64,000 nt of DNA from assembly GCF_002723615.1 (NCBI RefSeq), contig NZ_KZ304962.1, positions 35,686-99,685 on the forward strand, written 5' to 3'. Source of the stretch: Limimaricola cinnabarinus (GTDB lineage Bacteria; Pseudomonadota; Alphaproteobacteria; Rhodobacterales; Rhodobacteraceae). Position 1 is the first letter of the stretch. Each line of letters starts with the position of its first letter. Shown here in pieces: positions 27,992 to 39,308 of this stretch. The notes under the pieces are model-generated. The model was not told the DNA's origin and did not search any database. It worked only from the letters and a program-made list of their open reading frames with translations. The translations under genes and the position numbers were made by a program.

Positions 27992-29221
27992 TCAGTCGTC
28001 GTAGCGGGACAGCAGCATCGAGCCGTTGGTGCCGCCGAATCCGAAGCTGTTGGTCATCACCGTGTCGAGCCCGGCATTCTCGCGCAGCTCGGTCGCGATC
28101 TCGCCTTCGTTGATCCCCTCGGCGAGGTTCTCGACATTGATCGAGGGCGCGATGTAGTCGCCCTTGAGCATCAGCAGGCAATAGATCGCCTCCTGCGCGC
28201 CGGTCGCACCCTGGCTGTGGCCGGTCATCGACTTGGTCGAGGAGATCGGCGGGGTGGAGCCCTCGCCGAAGACGCGGCGCACCGCCTCGACCTCGCCCAC
28301 GTCGCCCACGGGCGTCGAGGTGCCATGCGCGTTGATGTAGCCGACCTTGCGCCCTTCGGGCAGGGTGTTCAGCGCCAGCCGCATCGCCCGCTCGCCGCCT
28401 TCGCCGGAGGGGGCCACCATGTCGTGCCCGTCCGAGGTCGCGGCGAAGCCGGTCACCTCGGCATAGATCCTAGCGCCGCGGGCGCGGGCGTGCTCGAGAT
28501 CCTCGAGCACCACCATGCCGCCGCCGCCCGCGATGACGAAGCCGTCGCGGTCGCGATCAAACGCACGGCTGGCCTTTTCGGGCGTGTCGTTGAACTTCGA
28601 GGACATCGCGCCCATCGCGTCGAAGAGGCAGGACAGGGTCCAGTCCAGCTCTTCGCCGCCGCCGGCGAACATCACGTCCTGCTTGCCCATGACGATCTGC
28701 TCGGCGGCCGCGCCGATGCAGTGCAGCGAGGTCGAGCAGGCCGAGGTGATCGAGTAGTTGATGCCCTTGATCGAATAGGCGGTCGAGAGGTTCGCCGAGA
28801 CGGTCGAGGACATGCCGCGCGGCACCATGAGCGGGCCGATGCGCTTGGGCGAGCCCGATTTCAGCACGGTCTGGTGCGCGGCGAAGAGGTTCGAGGTCGA
28901 AGGCCCGCCCGAGCCCGCGATCAGGCCGGTGCGCTCGTTCGAGATCTCGGCCTCCTCGAGCCCGGCATCGGCGATGGCCTGGCGCATCGAGAGATAGGCA
29001 TAGCCCGCGCCCGGCCCCATGAAGCGCAGGGTGCGCTTGTCGATCTCTTCCTTGAGATCGACCTTGAGCGTGCCCGCGACACGGCTGCGAAAGCCGTATT
29101 CGGCCATTTCCTCGGAGGCCTCGATGCCGGAGCGGCCGGCGCGCAGCGCGGCGTCCACTTCTTCGGCGGAGTTTCCGATGGGCGAGACGACCCCGAGGCC
29201 GGTGACGACGACGCGACGCAT
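27992..29221 (-). CDS. fabB: 3-oxoacyl-[acyl-carrier-protein] synthase I
   Basis: 409 residues. The condensing-enzyme triad is visible: Cys in [14 protein letters not shown], His in [11 protein letters not shown] and His in [13 protein letters not shown], followed by the FGFGGTNGS loop. FabB elongates acyl-ACPs and, with FabA, is the committed step to unsaturated fatty acids. It lies between fabA and fabI with short gaps (21 and 22 bases), which supports the anaerobic unsaturated-fatty-acid pathway assignment rather than FabF. Confidence 0.95.
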   Translation of the reverse strand: MRRVVVTGLGVVSPIGNSAEEVDAALRAGRSGIEASEEMAEYGFRSRVAGTLKVDLKEEIDKRTLRFMGPGAGYAYLSMRQAIADAGLEEAEISNERTGLIAGSGGPSTSNLFAAHQTVLKSGSPKRIGPLMVPRGMSSTVSANLSTAYSIKGINYSITSACSTSLHCIGAAAEQIVMGKQDVMFAGGGEELDWTLSCLFDAMGAMSSKFNDTPEKASRAFDRDRDGFVIAGGGGMVVLEDLEHARARGARIYAEVTGFAATSDGHDMVAPSGEGGERAMRLALNTLPEGRKVGYINAHGTSTPVGDVGEVEAVRRVFGEGSTPPISSTKSMTGHSQGATGAQEAIYCLLMLKGDYIAPSINVENLAEGINEGEIATELRENAGLDTVMTNSFGFGGTNGSMLLSRYDD

Positions 29222-29242
29222 GGCGCCTCCTTCCTTGTCCGG

Positions 29243-29752
29243 TCAGCTCTCGGAGAGAGCGACCTTCATGTCCTTGACGAGATAGATGGTCTCACCATCG
29301 GCTTCGACGCGGCCATCGGCGACGCCCATGGTCAGCCGGCGGGTCTGCACCGCCTTGGTGAAATCCACGTGGTAGGTAAGCTTCTTGCGATCCGGGCGCA
29401 CCATGCCGGTGAGCTTGACCTCGCCGACGCCGAGCGCGTAGCCGCGGCCCTTCCAGCCGCGCCAGCCGAGGTTGAAGCCGGTGAGCTGCCACAGCCCGTC
29501 GAGCCCGAGGCAGCCGGGCATGATCGGGTTGCCGGGGAAGTGGCATTCGAAGAACCACAGGTCCGGCTTGATGTCGAACTCGGCGGTGATGTGGCCCTTG
29601 CCGTGCTCGCCGCGGTCGGCCGAGACATCAGTGATGCGGTCCATCATCAGCATCGGCGGCTCGGGAAGCTGGGCGTTGCCTTCGCCGAACAGTTCACCGC
29701 GCGCGCATTTCAGGAGCGCGTCCTTGTCGAACTGGGTCGGATATTCTGACAT
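29243..29752 (-). CDS. fabA: 3-hydroxydecanoyl-[acyl-carrier-protein] dehydratase/isomerase
   Basis: 169 residues, the usual FabA length. The hot-dog active site [22 protein letters not shown] contains the catalytic His and Asp; [12 protein letters not shown] is the N-terminal family segment. FabA dehydrates 3-hydroxydecanoyl-ACP and isomerises the double bond, the branch point to unsaturated fatty acids. It is the first gene of fabA-fabB-fabI and divergent from irr, an arrangement typical of Rhodobacteraceae. Confidence 0.95.
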   Translation of the reverse strand: MSEYPTQFDKDALLKCARGELFGEGNAQLPEPPMLMMDRITDVSADRGEHGKGHITAEFDIKPDLWFFECHFPGNPIMPGCLGLDGLWQLTGFNLGWRGWKGRGYALGVGEVKLTGMVRPDRKKLTYHVDFTKAVQTRRLTMGVADGRVEADGETIYLVKDMKVALSES

Positions 29753-29795
29753 GTGGCCCCGTCGGTTGCTCGTTGTTTGTCTGACCCAAGGCTCT

Positions 29796-29859
29796 AGCAT
29801 CGCGGCGCGCGCGAGGGCAAGGGCGGCAGCATCGCGGCGCGCGCGAAGGCAAGGGCGGC
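29796..29859. repeat. Two tandem copies of a 32-bp sequence between fabA and irr
   Basis: Bases 29796-29827 and 29828-29859 are the same 32-bp unit (starting AGCATCGCGGCGCGCGCGA) with one mismatch (AGGG against AAGG). They occupy the divergent promoter region of fabA and irr. Confidence 0.85.
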
Positions 29860-29875
29860 GCGATGCAGGGCCACA

Positions 29876-29904
29876 TTGAAATCCCGCGCGATAAAGGGCA
29901 TATC
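29876..29904 (+). promoter_or_regulatory. Possible irr promoter
   Basis: TTGAAA (29876-29881), 17 bases, then CATATC (29899-29904), or TATCTA two bases further on. A start site about seven bases downstream would fall at 29911-29914, practically on the preferred irr ATG, implying a leaderless or very short-leader mRNA. Confidence 0.35.
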
Positions 29905-29913
29905 TATCGGGTC

Positions 29914-30339
29914 ATGACGCAAACGCCCCACCCCCCCGCCCGCCGCGGCGCCGACTGGCTGGCCACCGCCGGGCTGCGCCCGACGCGCCAGCGGCTCGCG
30001 CTCGCCACGCTGCTGGTGGGCGACGGGCAGAACCGCCACGTCACCGCCGAAAGCCTGTTCGAGGCGGCGTCGCGCTCGGGCCACAAGGTCTCGCTCGCCA
30101 CGGTCTACAACACGCTCTCGGCCTTTTGCGCCGCCGGGCTGATGCGCGAGATCACGGTGGATGGCTCCAAGAGCTATTTCGACACCGACATGACCGATCA
30201 CCCGCATTTCTACTGGGAGGACGAGGCGCGCCTGTCGGATGCGCCTTCCGAGCAGCTGGAGATCTCGCGCCTGCCCGATGCGCCCGACGGCGCGGAGATC
30301 GCCAAGGTCGACGTGGTGATCCGGCTGCGCCGCCGCTGA
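29914..30339 (+). CDS. irr: Fur-family iron response regulator Irr
   Basis: 141 residues of the Irr branch of Fur proteins: winged helix with GLRPTRQRLALATLL, HVTAESLFEAA, VSLATVYNTLSAFCAAGLMREI and dimer domain YFDTDMTDHPHFYWEDEARLSD, ending KVDVVIRLRRR. The HPHFYWE segment stands where Irr has its metal or heme-sensing His cluster. Irr coordinates iron, heme and often manganese responses in alphaproteobacteria. An ATG at 29863 in frame would add 17 residues, but the 29914 start fits the family. Divergent from fabA. Confidence 0.9.
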   Translation: MTQTPHPPARRGADWLATAGLRPTRQRLALATLLVGDGQNRHVTAESLFEAASRSGHKVSLATVYNTLSAFCAAGLMREITVDGSKSYFDTDMTDHPHFYWEDEARLSDAPSEQLEISRLPDAPDGAEIAKVDVVIRLRRR

Positions 30340-30396
30340 GCGTTCGGCGGCCTCGGCCCCGAGGCGGCCGGGCTGTCGCAGGCGAGGCGTCTCCCT

Positions 30397-30419
30397 TTCA
30401 TCTTTCTTCAAATACGCAA
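30397..30419 (+). repeat. Intergenic repeat, copy 1 (downstream of irr)
   Basis: Core TCTTTCTTCAAATACGCAA at 30401-30419, identical to copy 2 at 38597-38619 over 23 bases. It begins 57 bases after the irr stop, in the sense direction of irr, and follows a GC-rich hairpin (30350-30365). Confidence 0.8.
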
Positions 30420-30460
30420 GGCCCGCCGCCGGCCCCGGGCGCTGCCTTCGGGTCATCTGC

Positions 30461-30489
30461 TTGCAGCTTCGCGTCCGCGCGCCTAGCCT
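30461..30489 (+). promoter_or_regulatory. Likely promoter of the proC operon
   Basis: TTGCAG (30461-30466) and TAGCCT (30484-30489) spaced by 17 bases, 28 bases before the proC ATG, which has AAAGGAGG. Confidence 0.45.
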
Positions 30490-30517
30490 CCGGCGCAAAC
30501 TCAAAGGAGGTTGCGCC

Positions 30518-31333
30518 ATGCAGATGGATGAAGTCGCGCGCCGGGGCCTCGTGCTCCTTGGTTGCGGCAAGATGGGTTCGGCGATGCTGGCGGGCTGGCT
30601 CGATGGCGGGCTGCCCAAGACGTCGGTCACCGTGCTCGACCCCAAGCCCTCGGACTGGCTGCAAAACCAGGGCATCCGCCTGAACGAGGATCTGCCCGAG
30701 GACCCGGCGATCGTCCTCGTCGCGGTCAAGCCGCAGATGATGGGCGACGCGCTGCCCTCGATGCAGGCCAAGGGCAACGGCACGACGCTGTTCGTCTCGG
30801 TCGCCGCCGGCACGCCGATTTCCAGGTTCGAGGACGCGCTGGGCGAGAAGACCCCGATCGTGCGCGCCATGCCCAACACGCCTTCGGCGATCGGGCGCGG
30901 CATCACCGCGATCATCGGCAACGCGCATGCGACGGCCGAGCAGGTCGATCTCGCCGAGGAGCTTCTGAAGGCGGTGGGGCAGGTCGTCCGGCTCGAGAGC
31001 GAAGATCAGATGGACGGCGTGACGGCGGTCTCCGGCTCCGGCCCGGCTTACGTGTTCCACCTGATCGAGACGATGGCCAAGGCGGGCGAGGAGCAGGGGC
31101 TCAGCTCCGAGCTGGCGCTGCGGCTGGCCTCGGCCACGGTGGCGGGGGCGGGCGCGCTGGCGGATGGCTCGAACGAGCATCCCGGCAAGCTGCGCGAGAA
31201 CGTGACCTCGCCCAACGGCACGACGCAGGCCGCGCTCGACGTTCTGATGAACGAGACCGACGGTTTCCCGGTGCTCCTGAGCCGGGCGCTCAAGGCCGCC
31301 GCCGACCGCTCGCGCGAGCTTGCGAATGGGTGA
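30518..31333 (+). CDS. proC: Pyrroline-5-carboxylate reductase
   Basis: 271 residues. ProC reduces 1-pyrroline-5-carboxylate to proline with NAD(P)H. The dinucleotide fold LVLLGCGKMGSAMLAGWL, VKPQMM, RAMPNTPSAIGRGITAI and the dimer/substrate region TAVSGSGPAYVFHLIETMA, with LRENVTSPNGTTQAAL near the end, are all present. AAAGGAGG at 30503-30510 fixes the ATG at 30518. It overlaps the next gene by eight bases, heading a three-gene operon. Confidence 0.95.
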   Translation: MQMDEVARRGLVLLGCGKMGSAMLAGWLDGGLPKTSVTVLDPKPSDWLQNQGIRLNEDLPEDPAIVLVAVKPQMMGDALPSMQAKGNGTTLFVSVAAGTPISRFEDALGEKTPIVRAMPNTPSAIGRGITAIIGNAHATAEQVDLAEELLKAVGQVVRLESEDQMDGVTAVSGSGPAYVFHLIETMAKAGEEQGLSSELALRLASATVAGAGALADGSNEHPGKLRENVTSPNGTTQAALDVLMNETDGFPVLLSRALKAAADRSRELANG

Positions 31334-31679
31334 GGCGGTGGCCCCTGAGATCGTCTTCGACGACTTCGCCCGCGTGGACATCCGCGCGGGCATGGTGACC
31401 CGCGCGGAGCCCTACCCGGAAGCGCGCAGGCCCGCGATCAAGATGTGGATCGATTTCGGCCCCGAGATCGGCGAGAAGCGCTCTTCGGCGCAGGTCACCG
31501 AGCATTACGACCCGGCGGATCTCGAAGGGCGGCAGGTGCTTGCGGTGGTGAACTTTCCGCCGCGCCAGATCGGCAAGTTCCTTTCCGAGGTGCTGGTGCT
31601 GGGCCTGCCGGATGCCGAAGGCGCGATCGTGCTGATCGGGCCGGACAAGCCGGTGCCGCAGGGAGGGCGGCTGTCATGA
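31326..31679 (+). CDS. CsaA-like tRNA-binding-domain protein
   Basis: 117 residues forming a single OB-fold EMAP/CsaA domain: FARVDIRAGMVTRAEPYPEA, KMWIDFGPEIGEKRSSAQVTEHY and VVNFPPRQIGKFLSEVLVLG. In relatives this domain binds tRNA or acts as an export-related chaperone; the role here is unknown. It starts inside proC (ATG at 31326) and its stop overlaps the following dehydrogenase start, so all three are coupled. Confidence 0.88.
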   Translation: MGEAVAPEIVFDDFARVDIRAGMVTRAEPYPEARRPAIKMWIDFGPEIGEKRSSAQVTEHYDPADLEGRQVLAVVNFPPRQIGKFLSEVLVLGLPDAEGAIVLIGPDKPVPQGGRLS

Positions 31680-32638
31680 CCAGGAAGGCATTGCTTGTCA
31701 CGCGGCCCTTGCCGCAATCGGTGCTCGATGCCTGCACGAGGCATTTCGACACCACCTTCCGCGACGCCGATCGCGGCCTGACCGAGGCCGAGGCGGCGGA
31801 GGCGCTTGGCGCCTATGACGCGATCCTGTGCACACTGGGCGACCGGTTCACGGCAGATGCCTTCGCACAGGCGGGCGAAATCCGCTGCGGCGTGCTGGCC
31901 AATTTCGGCGTGGGCTACAACCATATCGACGCGGAGGCCGCGCGCGCGGCCGGTGTCGCGGTGTCGAACACGCCCGACACGGTGACGGATGCCACCGCCG
32001 ATATCGGCATGACGCTGCTTCTGGCCACCGCGCGGCGCGCGGGCGAGGGCGAGCGGCTGGTGCGGGCGGGCGGCTGGACCGGCTGGGCGCCAACGCAGAT
32101 GCTCGGCACGCATGTGACCGGCAAGACGGTGGGCATCGTCGGCATGGGCCGGATCGGTCAGGCGGTGGCCAAGCGCTGCGCGCTCGGCTTCGACATGCAG
32201 CTTCTGTATCACAGCCGCTCCTCCAAGGCGGTGCCGCTGCCGGCGATGCAGGTGGACGATCTCGAGGAATTGATGTCCTCGGCCGATTTCATCGTCGTCA
32301 CCGTCCCCGCGACGCCCGAGACGCATCACCTGATCAGCCGCGAGATGATCGGGCTGATGAAGCCCGATGCCATCCTGATCAACATCGCGCGCGGCGACGT
32401 GGTCGACGAGGCGGCGCTGATCGAGGCGCTGGAGGCGGGCCGGATCGGCGGTGCGGGGCTCGACGTCTACGAGAACGAGCCGGAGGTGCCAGAGCGGCTC
32501 GCGAAGCTCGACAACGCGGTGCTGCTGCCGCATCTGGGGACGGCGGCCTTGGAGGTGCGCGAGGCGATGGGGCGGATGGCGCTCGACAATGCCTGCGCCT
32601 GGGCCAAGGGGCAGGCGCTGCCCAACCTCGTCAATTGA
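31676..32638 (+). CDS. D-2-hydroxyacid dehydrogenase (glyoxylate/hydroxypyruvate reductase-like)
   Basis: 320 residues. The NAD(P) loop GKTVGIVGMGRIGQAVAKRC, the LLYHSRSS segment and the active-site set Arg in NIARGDVVDE, Glu in GGAGLDVYENEPEVP and His in LLPHLGTAA are complete. The glyoxylate/hydroxypyruvate reductase branch is suggested by the N-terminal domain (GVLANFGVGYNHID), but substrate use is not certain. It overlaps the csaA-like stop by four bases and is convergent with tdk. Confidence 0.88.
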   Translation: MTRKALLVTRPLPQSVLDACTRHFDTTFRDADRGLTEAEAAEALGAYDAILCTLGDRFTADAFAQAGEIRCGVLANFGVGYNHIDAEAARAAGVAVSNTPDTVTDATADIGMTLLLATARRAGEGERLVRAGGWTGWAPTQMLGTHVTGKTVGIVGMGRIGQAVAKRCALGFDMQLLYHSRSSKAVPLPAMQVDDLEELMSSADFIVVTVPATPETHHLISREMIGLMKPDAILINIARGDVVDEAALIEALEAGRIGGAGLDVYENEPEVPERLAKLDNAVLLPHLGTAALEVREAMGRMALDNACAWAKGQALPNLVN

Positions 32639-32641
32639 GGC

Positions 32642-33226
32642 TCACGCGGGGCGGTCGCCGATCGCCTCGCGGAAATGCCGCCGGCAGAGCGAGACGTAGC
32701 GGTCATTGCCGCCGATCTCGACCTGGTCGCCCGCCATGGCGACGCGGCCTTCGGCATCCTTGCGCACCACCATGGTCGCCTTGCGCCCGCAATGGCAGAT
32801 GGTGCGCACCTCGCGCATTTCGTCGGCGAGCGCCAGAAGCGTGGCCGAGCCGGGAAACAGCTCACCGAGGAAATCGACGCGCAGACCGTAGCACATCACC
32901 GGCACGCGCAGATCATCGACCGCGCGGGCGAGCTGCCAGACCTGATCGGGCGAGAGGAACTGCGCCTCGTCGACGAAGACGCAGGCGCAGGGCGTTTTCA
33001 GCCGCGCCTGGATCTTCTCGAACAGGTCGTCACCCGCATCGAAGGTATCGGCCCGGCTGCCGATGCCGATCCGGCTCTTGATGAAGCCTTCGCCCGCGCG
33101 GTTGTCGAACTTGGCGGTGAGCAGGTAGGTCTGCATCCCCCGCTCGGCATAGTTGTGCGCGGCCTGCAACAGCACCGTCGACTTGCCGGCGTTCATGGTC
33201 GAGTAGTTGAAATAGAGCTTGGCCAT
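32642..33226 (-). CDS. tdk: Thymidine kinase
   Basis: 194 residues of the type II thymidine kinase family that phosphorylates deoxythymidine in salvage. P-loop STMNAGKST, Walker-B-like VFVDEAQFLSPDQV, the lasso-region GSATLLALADE and zinc ligands in TICHCGRKA and SLCRRHF are seen. It ends three bases after the convergent dehydrogenase operon. A hairpin terminator separates it from the hibernation-factor gene upstream. Confidence 0.95.
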   Translation of the reverse strand: MAKLYFNYSTMNAGKSTVLLQAAHNYAERGMQTYLLTAKFDNRAGEGFIKSRIGIGSRADTFDAGDDLFEKIQARLKTPCACVFVDEAQFLSPDQVWQLARAVDDLRVPVMCYGLRVDFLGELFPGSATLLALADEMREVRTICHCGRKATMVVRKDAEGRVAMAGDQVEIGGNDRYVSLCRRHFREAIGDRPA

Positions 33227-33243
33227 GGGGCGGGGACATACAA

Positions 33244-33274
33244 AGGGCGGCGCGCCATGACAACGCGCCGCCCT
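33244..33274 (-). terminator. Terminator after the hibernation-factor gene
   Basis: AGGGCGGCGCG and CGCGCCGCCCT (33244-33254 and 33264-33274) form an 11-bp stem with a nine-base loop; on the minus strand it is followed by TTTGTATG. It lies between the HPF-CSD gene and tdk. Confidence 0.7.
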
Positions 33275-33318
33275 CGTGCGTGGGGCGTTTTTCGTGAGGC
33301 CCGCGATCAGGCCCGCGA

Positions 33319-33903
33319 TCAGGCCTGCGAGGGCACGTCGCCTTGAAGCTGCATCCTGCCGATCGGGCGCACGCTGGTTGCCTGCGGGCCCATGCCGTTC
33401 GGGCCGTCATCGACGATGGACAGCTCGACCGGCGTGTCCTCTTCGAGCTTCTCGAAGCCGTCCTCGGCGACGCTGGCCTTGTGGAACCAGATGTCGCGCC
33501 CGTCGAGGGTTTCGATAAAGCCGTATTCGGTGAAGAGCTGGCGCACCCGGCCCTGCGGCGGCCCCTCATGCGCCTTCACCTCGCCCTGCACCTTCTGGGC
33601 GGCGTGTTCGAGCTGGCGCTCCATGGCGTAGAAGGCGTCGCGCACGGCGAGGTAGGGGTCGTGCTTGTCGCCGTTCCCCGGGTCCTGGCTCACCACGAGC
33701 TCCTTGCCGGGCACGCGGCATTCGACGCGCACATGGTAGCCTTTCGGCCCGCCCTGGCTGCGGTTCGGAACCTCGACCACGACATGGCAGCTGGTGATGT
33801 GGTTGTGGAACCGCTCCAGCTTGGCCGCGCGTTCGCGGATCCGGGCCTCCAGCCCGTCGGAGCTGTCCATGTTGTGGAAGGCGATTTCGAGGGGGGTGTC
33901 CAT
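33319..33903 (-). CDS. HPF/RaiA-type ribosome-associated protein fused to a cold-shock domain
   Basis: 194 residues in two parts. Residues 1-105 are an HPF/RaiA domain (IAFHNMDSSDGLEARIRERAAKLERF, then a basic GPKGYHVRVECRVPGKELVV strand pair and the helix YLAVRDAFYAMERQLEHAA) that sits in the ribosome decoding region. Residues 118-185 are a cold-shock domain (QGRVRQLFTEYGFIETLDGR, DIWFHKASV, VELSIVDDGPNGMGPQATSV) that binds single-stranded RNA. The usual long-HPF dimerisation tail is absent and the CSD takes its place. A role in ribosome dormancy or protection is inferred. Confidence 0.88.
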   Translation of the reverse strand: MDTPLEIAFHNMDSSDGLEARIRERAAKLERFHNHITSCHVVVEVPNRSQGGPKGYHVRVECRVPGKELVVSQDPGNGDKHDPYLAVRDAFYAMERQLEHAAQKVQGEVKAHEGPPQGRVRQLFTEYGFIETLDGRDIWFHKASVAEDGFEKLEEDTPVELSIVDDGPNGMGPQATSVRPIGRMQLQGDVPSQA

Positions 33904-33966
33904 GCGTCTCTCCCTTCTGCTTGGTAAGGGAGAAACGCATGGGTCATTGTGCCGTTCCGGCTGACG

Positions 33967-37296
<3,330 letters not shown>

Positions 37297-37352
37297 GGGA
37301 CCCTCGTGTTTCTCGCGCCGCCTCAGGGAGGGGGGCCGCGCAAATCGTCGCG

Positions 37353-37380
37353 GTTATAGACATGGGCCGCCCCAGCGCAA
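37353..37380 (-). promoter_or_regulatory. Likely carB promoter
   Basis: On the minus strand TTGCGC (plus 37375-37380) is followed after 16 bases by TATAAC (plus 37353-37358), 57 bases upstream of the carB ATG. Confidence 0.5.
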
Positions 37381-37476
37381 GGCCTTGCGGTCCCGCTAGG
37401 GAAGGCAATCGCATCGCCCCCTGTCGCAGGGGGGCCGGTCGATGTATCGGGAGGGCGCAAAAGAGTGTGGGCGAAC

Positions 37477-38589
37477 ATGCGGATCGGCTTCGACAAGGGC
37501 CCCGGTGGCGGGGCGGTGCGGTTTTCGCGGCCCCGGCGGCTGATCGAGGCGTGGCGGCCCGCGGGCGTGCCGCTGGCGCTCGCGGCGCTCGACGCCGCGC
37601 GGGCCGAGGGGGCGTGGGTCTCGGGCTATGCGAGCTATGAGCTGGGCTATGCGTTGGAGCGGCGGCTTCTGCCCCTGATGCCCGAGCACCGCCGCCTGCC
37701 GCTCCTGCGCTTCGGCGTGTTCGAGGATGGCCCCGAAGCCTGGCAGCCCGAGGCCGGGCCAGCCCGTTTGGGCAAATTCGCGCCGCGCTGGAGTGCGGAA
37801 GATCACCGGGCGGCGCTCGACCGGGTGCGCGGCTATATCGGCGCGGGCGACATCTACCAAGCGAACCTGACCTTTCCGCTCGACGCCGCGTGTTCGGGCC
37901 GCCCGGAGGCGCTCTTTGCGGCTCTGTCGCGCGGTCAGCCGGTGGCGCATGGCGCGCTGGTGGAGCAGGAGGGTCTGCCCGCGCTGATCTCGCGTTCGCC
38001 GGAGCTGTTCTTCGCCACCGACGGGGCAGGGGGCATCGAGACGCGCCCGATGAAGGGCACGCGCCCGAGGGGCGCGACCGAGGAAGAAGACGCGGCCCAC
38101 CGGGCGTTTCTCACCGCCGACGAGAAGAACCGCGCCGAGAACCTGATGATCGTCGATCTGCTGCGCAATGATCTTTCGCGCGTTGCCGTGCCCGGCACGG
38201 TCGCGGTGCCGCGTCTGTTCGATGTCGAGACCTATGCCTCGGTGCACCAGATGGTGAGCCATGTCACCGCGCGGCTCGCGCCGGGCGCGGGGCTGGGGGC
38301 GATCATGGCGGCGCTGTTTCCCTGCGGCTCGATCACCGGCGCGCCGAAGCTGCGCGCGATGGAGAACATCCGCGAGTTGGAGTCCTGGCCGCGCGAGGCC
38401 TATTGCGGCGCGATCGGCTGGGCCGCGCCCGATGGCCGGTCCTCGTTCAACGTGGCGATCCGCACGCTGATGGTCGAGGCGGGGCGCGCGACGCTCAATG
38501 TCGGCGGTGGCATCGTGTGGGACAGCGAGGCGGGTTCGGAATGGGACGAGGCGTTGTGGAAGACGCGCTTCGCCCGCATTCTGGGCTGA
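37477..38589 (+). CDS. pabB: Aminodeoxychorismate synthase component I
   Basis: 370 residues of the chorismate-binding (anthranilate synthase I / PabB) family: YIGAGDIYQANLTFP, ISRSPELFF, IETRPMKGTRPRG, EKNRAENLMIVDLLRNDLSR, PCGSITGAPKLRAM and YCGAIGW. PabB aminates chorismate to 4-amino-4-deoxychorismate for folate synthesis. The ATG at 37477 matches the family N-terminus; a GTG at 37465 would add four residues. The class IV aminotransferase-like gene downstream fits PabC and completes the pathway pair. Confidence 0.92.
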   Translation: MRIGFDKGPGGGAVRFSRPRRLIEAWRPAGVPLALAALDAARAEGAWVSGYASYELGYALERRLLPLMPEHRRLPLLRFGVFEDGPEAWQPEAGPARLGKFAPRWSAEDHRAALDRVRGYIGAGDIYQANLTFPLDAACSGRPEALFAALSRGQPVAHGALVEQEGLPALISRSPELFFATDGAGGIETRPMKGTRPRGATEEEDAAHRAFLTADEKNRAENLMIVDLLRNDLSRVAVPGTVAVPRLFDVETYASVHQMVSHVTARLAPGAGLGAIMAALFPCGSITGAPKLRAMENIRELESWPREAYCGAIGWAAPDGRSSFNVAIRTLMVEAGRATLNVGGGIVWDSEAGSEWDEALWKTRFARILG

Positions 38590-38596
38590 ACCCCCG

Positions 38597-38619
38597 TTCA
38601 TCTTTCTTCAAATACGCAA
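38597..38619 (+). repeat. Intergenic repeat, copy 2 (between pabB and pabC-like gene)
   Basis: Identical over 23 bases to copy 1 at 30397-30419. It starts eight bases after the pabB stop in the sense direction and ends ten bases before the next start codon, which consequently lacks a recognisable ribosome binding site. Confidence 0.85.
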
Positions 38620-38628
38620 AGACCGCCG

Positions 38629-39234
38629 ATGCCGCCCGAGACCCCGCCGAAGATCATAGAGACACTTGGCGTCCATCCCGGCGAGGGGCCGCGCCGCCTG
38701 AGCGCCCATCTCGACCGCATGGCGGGGACCGCGGCGGCGCTGGGCTATGCCTTCGACCGGGGCGAAGCGAAGGCCCTGTTCGAACTTGCGCCCGAGACCC
38801 CGCTGCGCTGCCGGCTGACGCTCGATGTGGCCGGTGCGCTGGAGCTGACCACCGCGCCCTTGGGGGCGACCCCGCCCGAGTGGCGCGTGGCGATCCATCC
38901 CCGGCGGCTCGACCCGAGCGATCCGTGGCTTTACCGCAAGACGACGCGCCGCGCGCTTTACGATGCCGCGCGGGCCGGGCTGCCCGAGGGCGTGGATGAG
39001 TGGCTGTTTCTCAACACGCGCGGCGAGCTTTGCGAAGGCACCATCACCAATCTCTTCACCGCCGAGCTGACGCCCGCGCTCTCCTGCGGGCTGCTGCCGG
39101 GCGTGCTTCGCGCGGAGCTGCTGGGGCAGGGGCGGCGCGAGGCGGTGCTGCGGCCCGGCAATCTGGAGGGGGCGCGGTTCTTCATGGGCAATTCGCTGCG
39201 CGGGCTGATCCCGGCGCGGCTCGTCGCGGCCTGA
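38629..39234 (+). CDS. pabC: Class IV aminotransferase-fold protein, probable aminodeoxychorismate lyase
   Basis: 201 residues, short for the family (PabC is usually near 270). IIETLGVHPGEGPRRLSAHLDRM is the N-terminal segment, WLYRKTTRRALYDAA carries the cofactor Lys, DEWLFLNTRGELCEGTITNLF holds the cofactor-binding Glu and Thr-Asn, and SCGLLPGVLRAELLGQG follows. The lyase removes pyruvate from aminodeoxychorismate to give 4-aminobenzoate. Position directly after pabB supports the role. No Shine-Dalgarno is seen because the intergenic repeat fills the gap. Confidence 0.85.
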   Translation: MPPETPPKIIETLGVHPGEGPRRLSAHLDRMAGTAAALGYAFDRGEAKALFELAPETPLRCRLTLDVAGALELTTAPLGATPPEWRVAIHPRRLDPSDPWLYRKTTRRALYDAARAGLPEGVDEWLFLNTRGELCEGTITNLFTAELTPALSCGLLPGVLRAELLGQGRREAVLRPGNLEGARFFMGNSLRGLIPARLVAA

Positions 39235-39247
39235 CCCCTCGGCTTGC

Positions 39248-39276
39248 TTGACATCAAGCCCCCAACCCGGTGTATC
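39248..39276 (+). promoter_or_regulatory. Likely aspS promoter
   Basis: TTGACA (39248-39253), 17-base spacer, TGTATC (39271-39276), 32 bases before the aspS start codon. Confidence 0.55.
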
Positions 39277-39308
39277 GGCGCGACACCCGCCACAAGGGAT
39301 ATCCTTTC

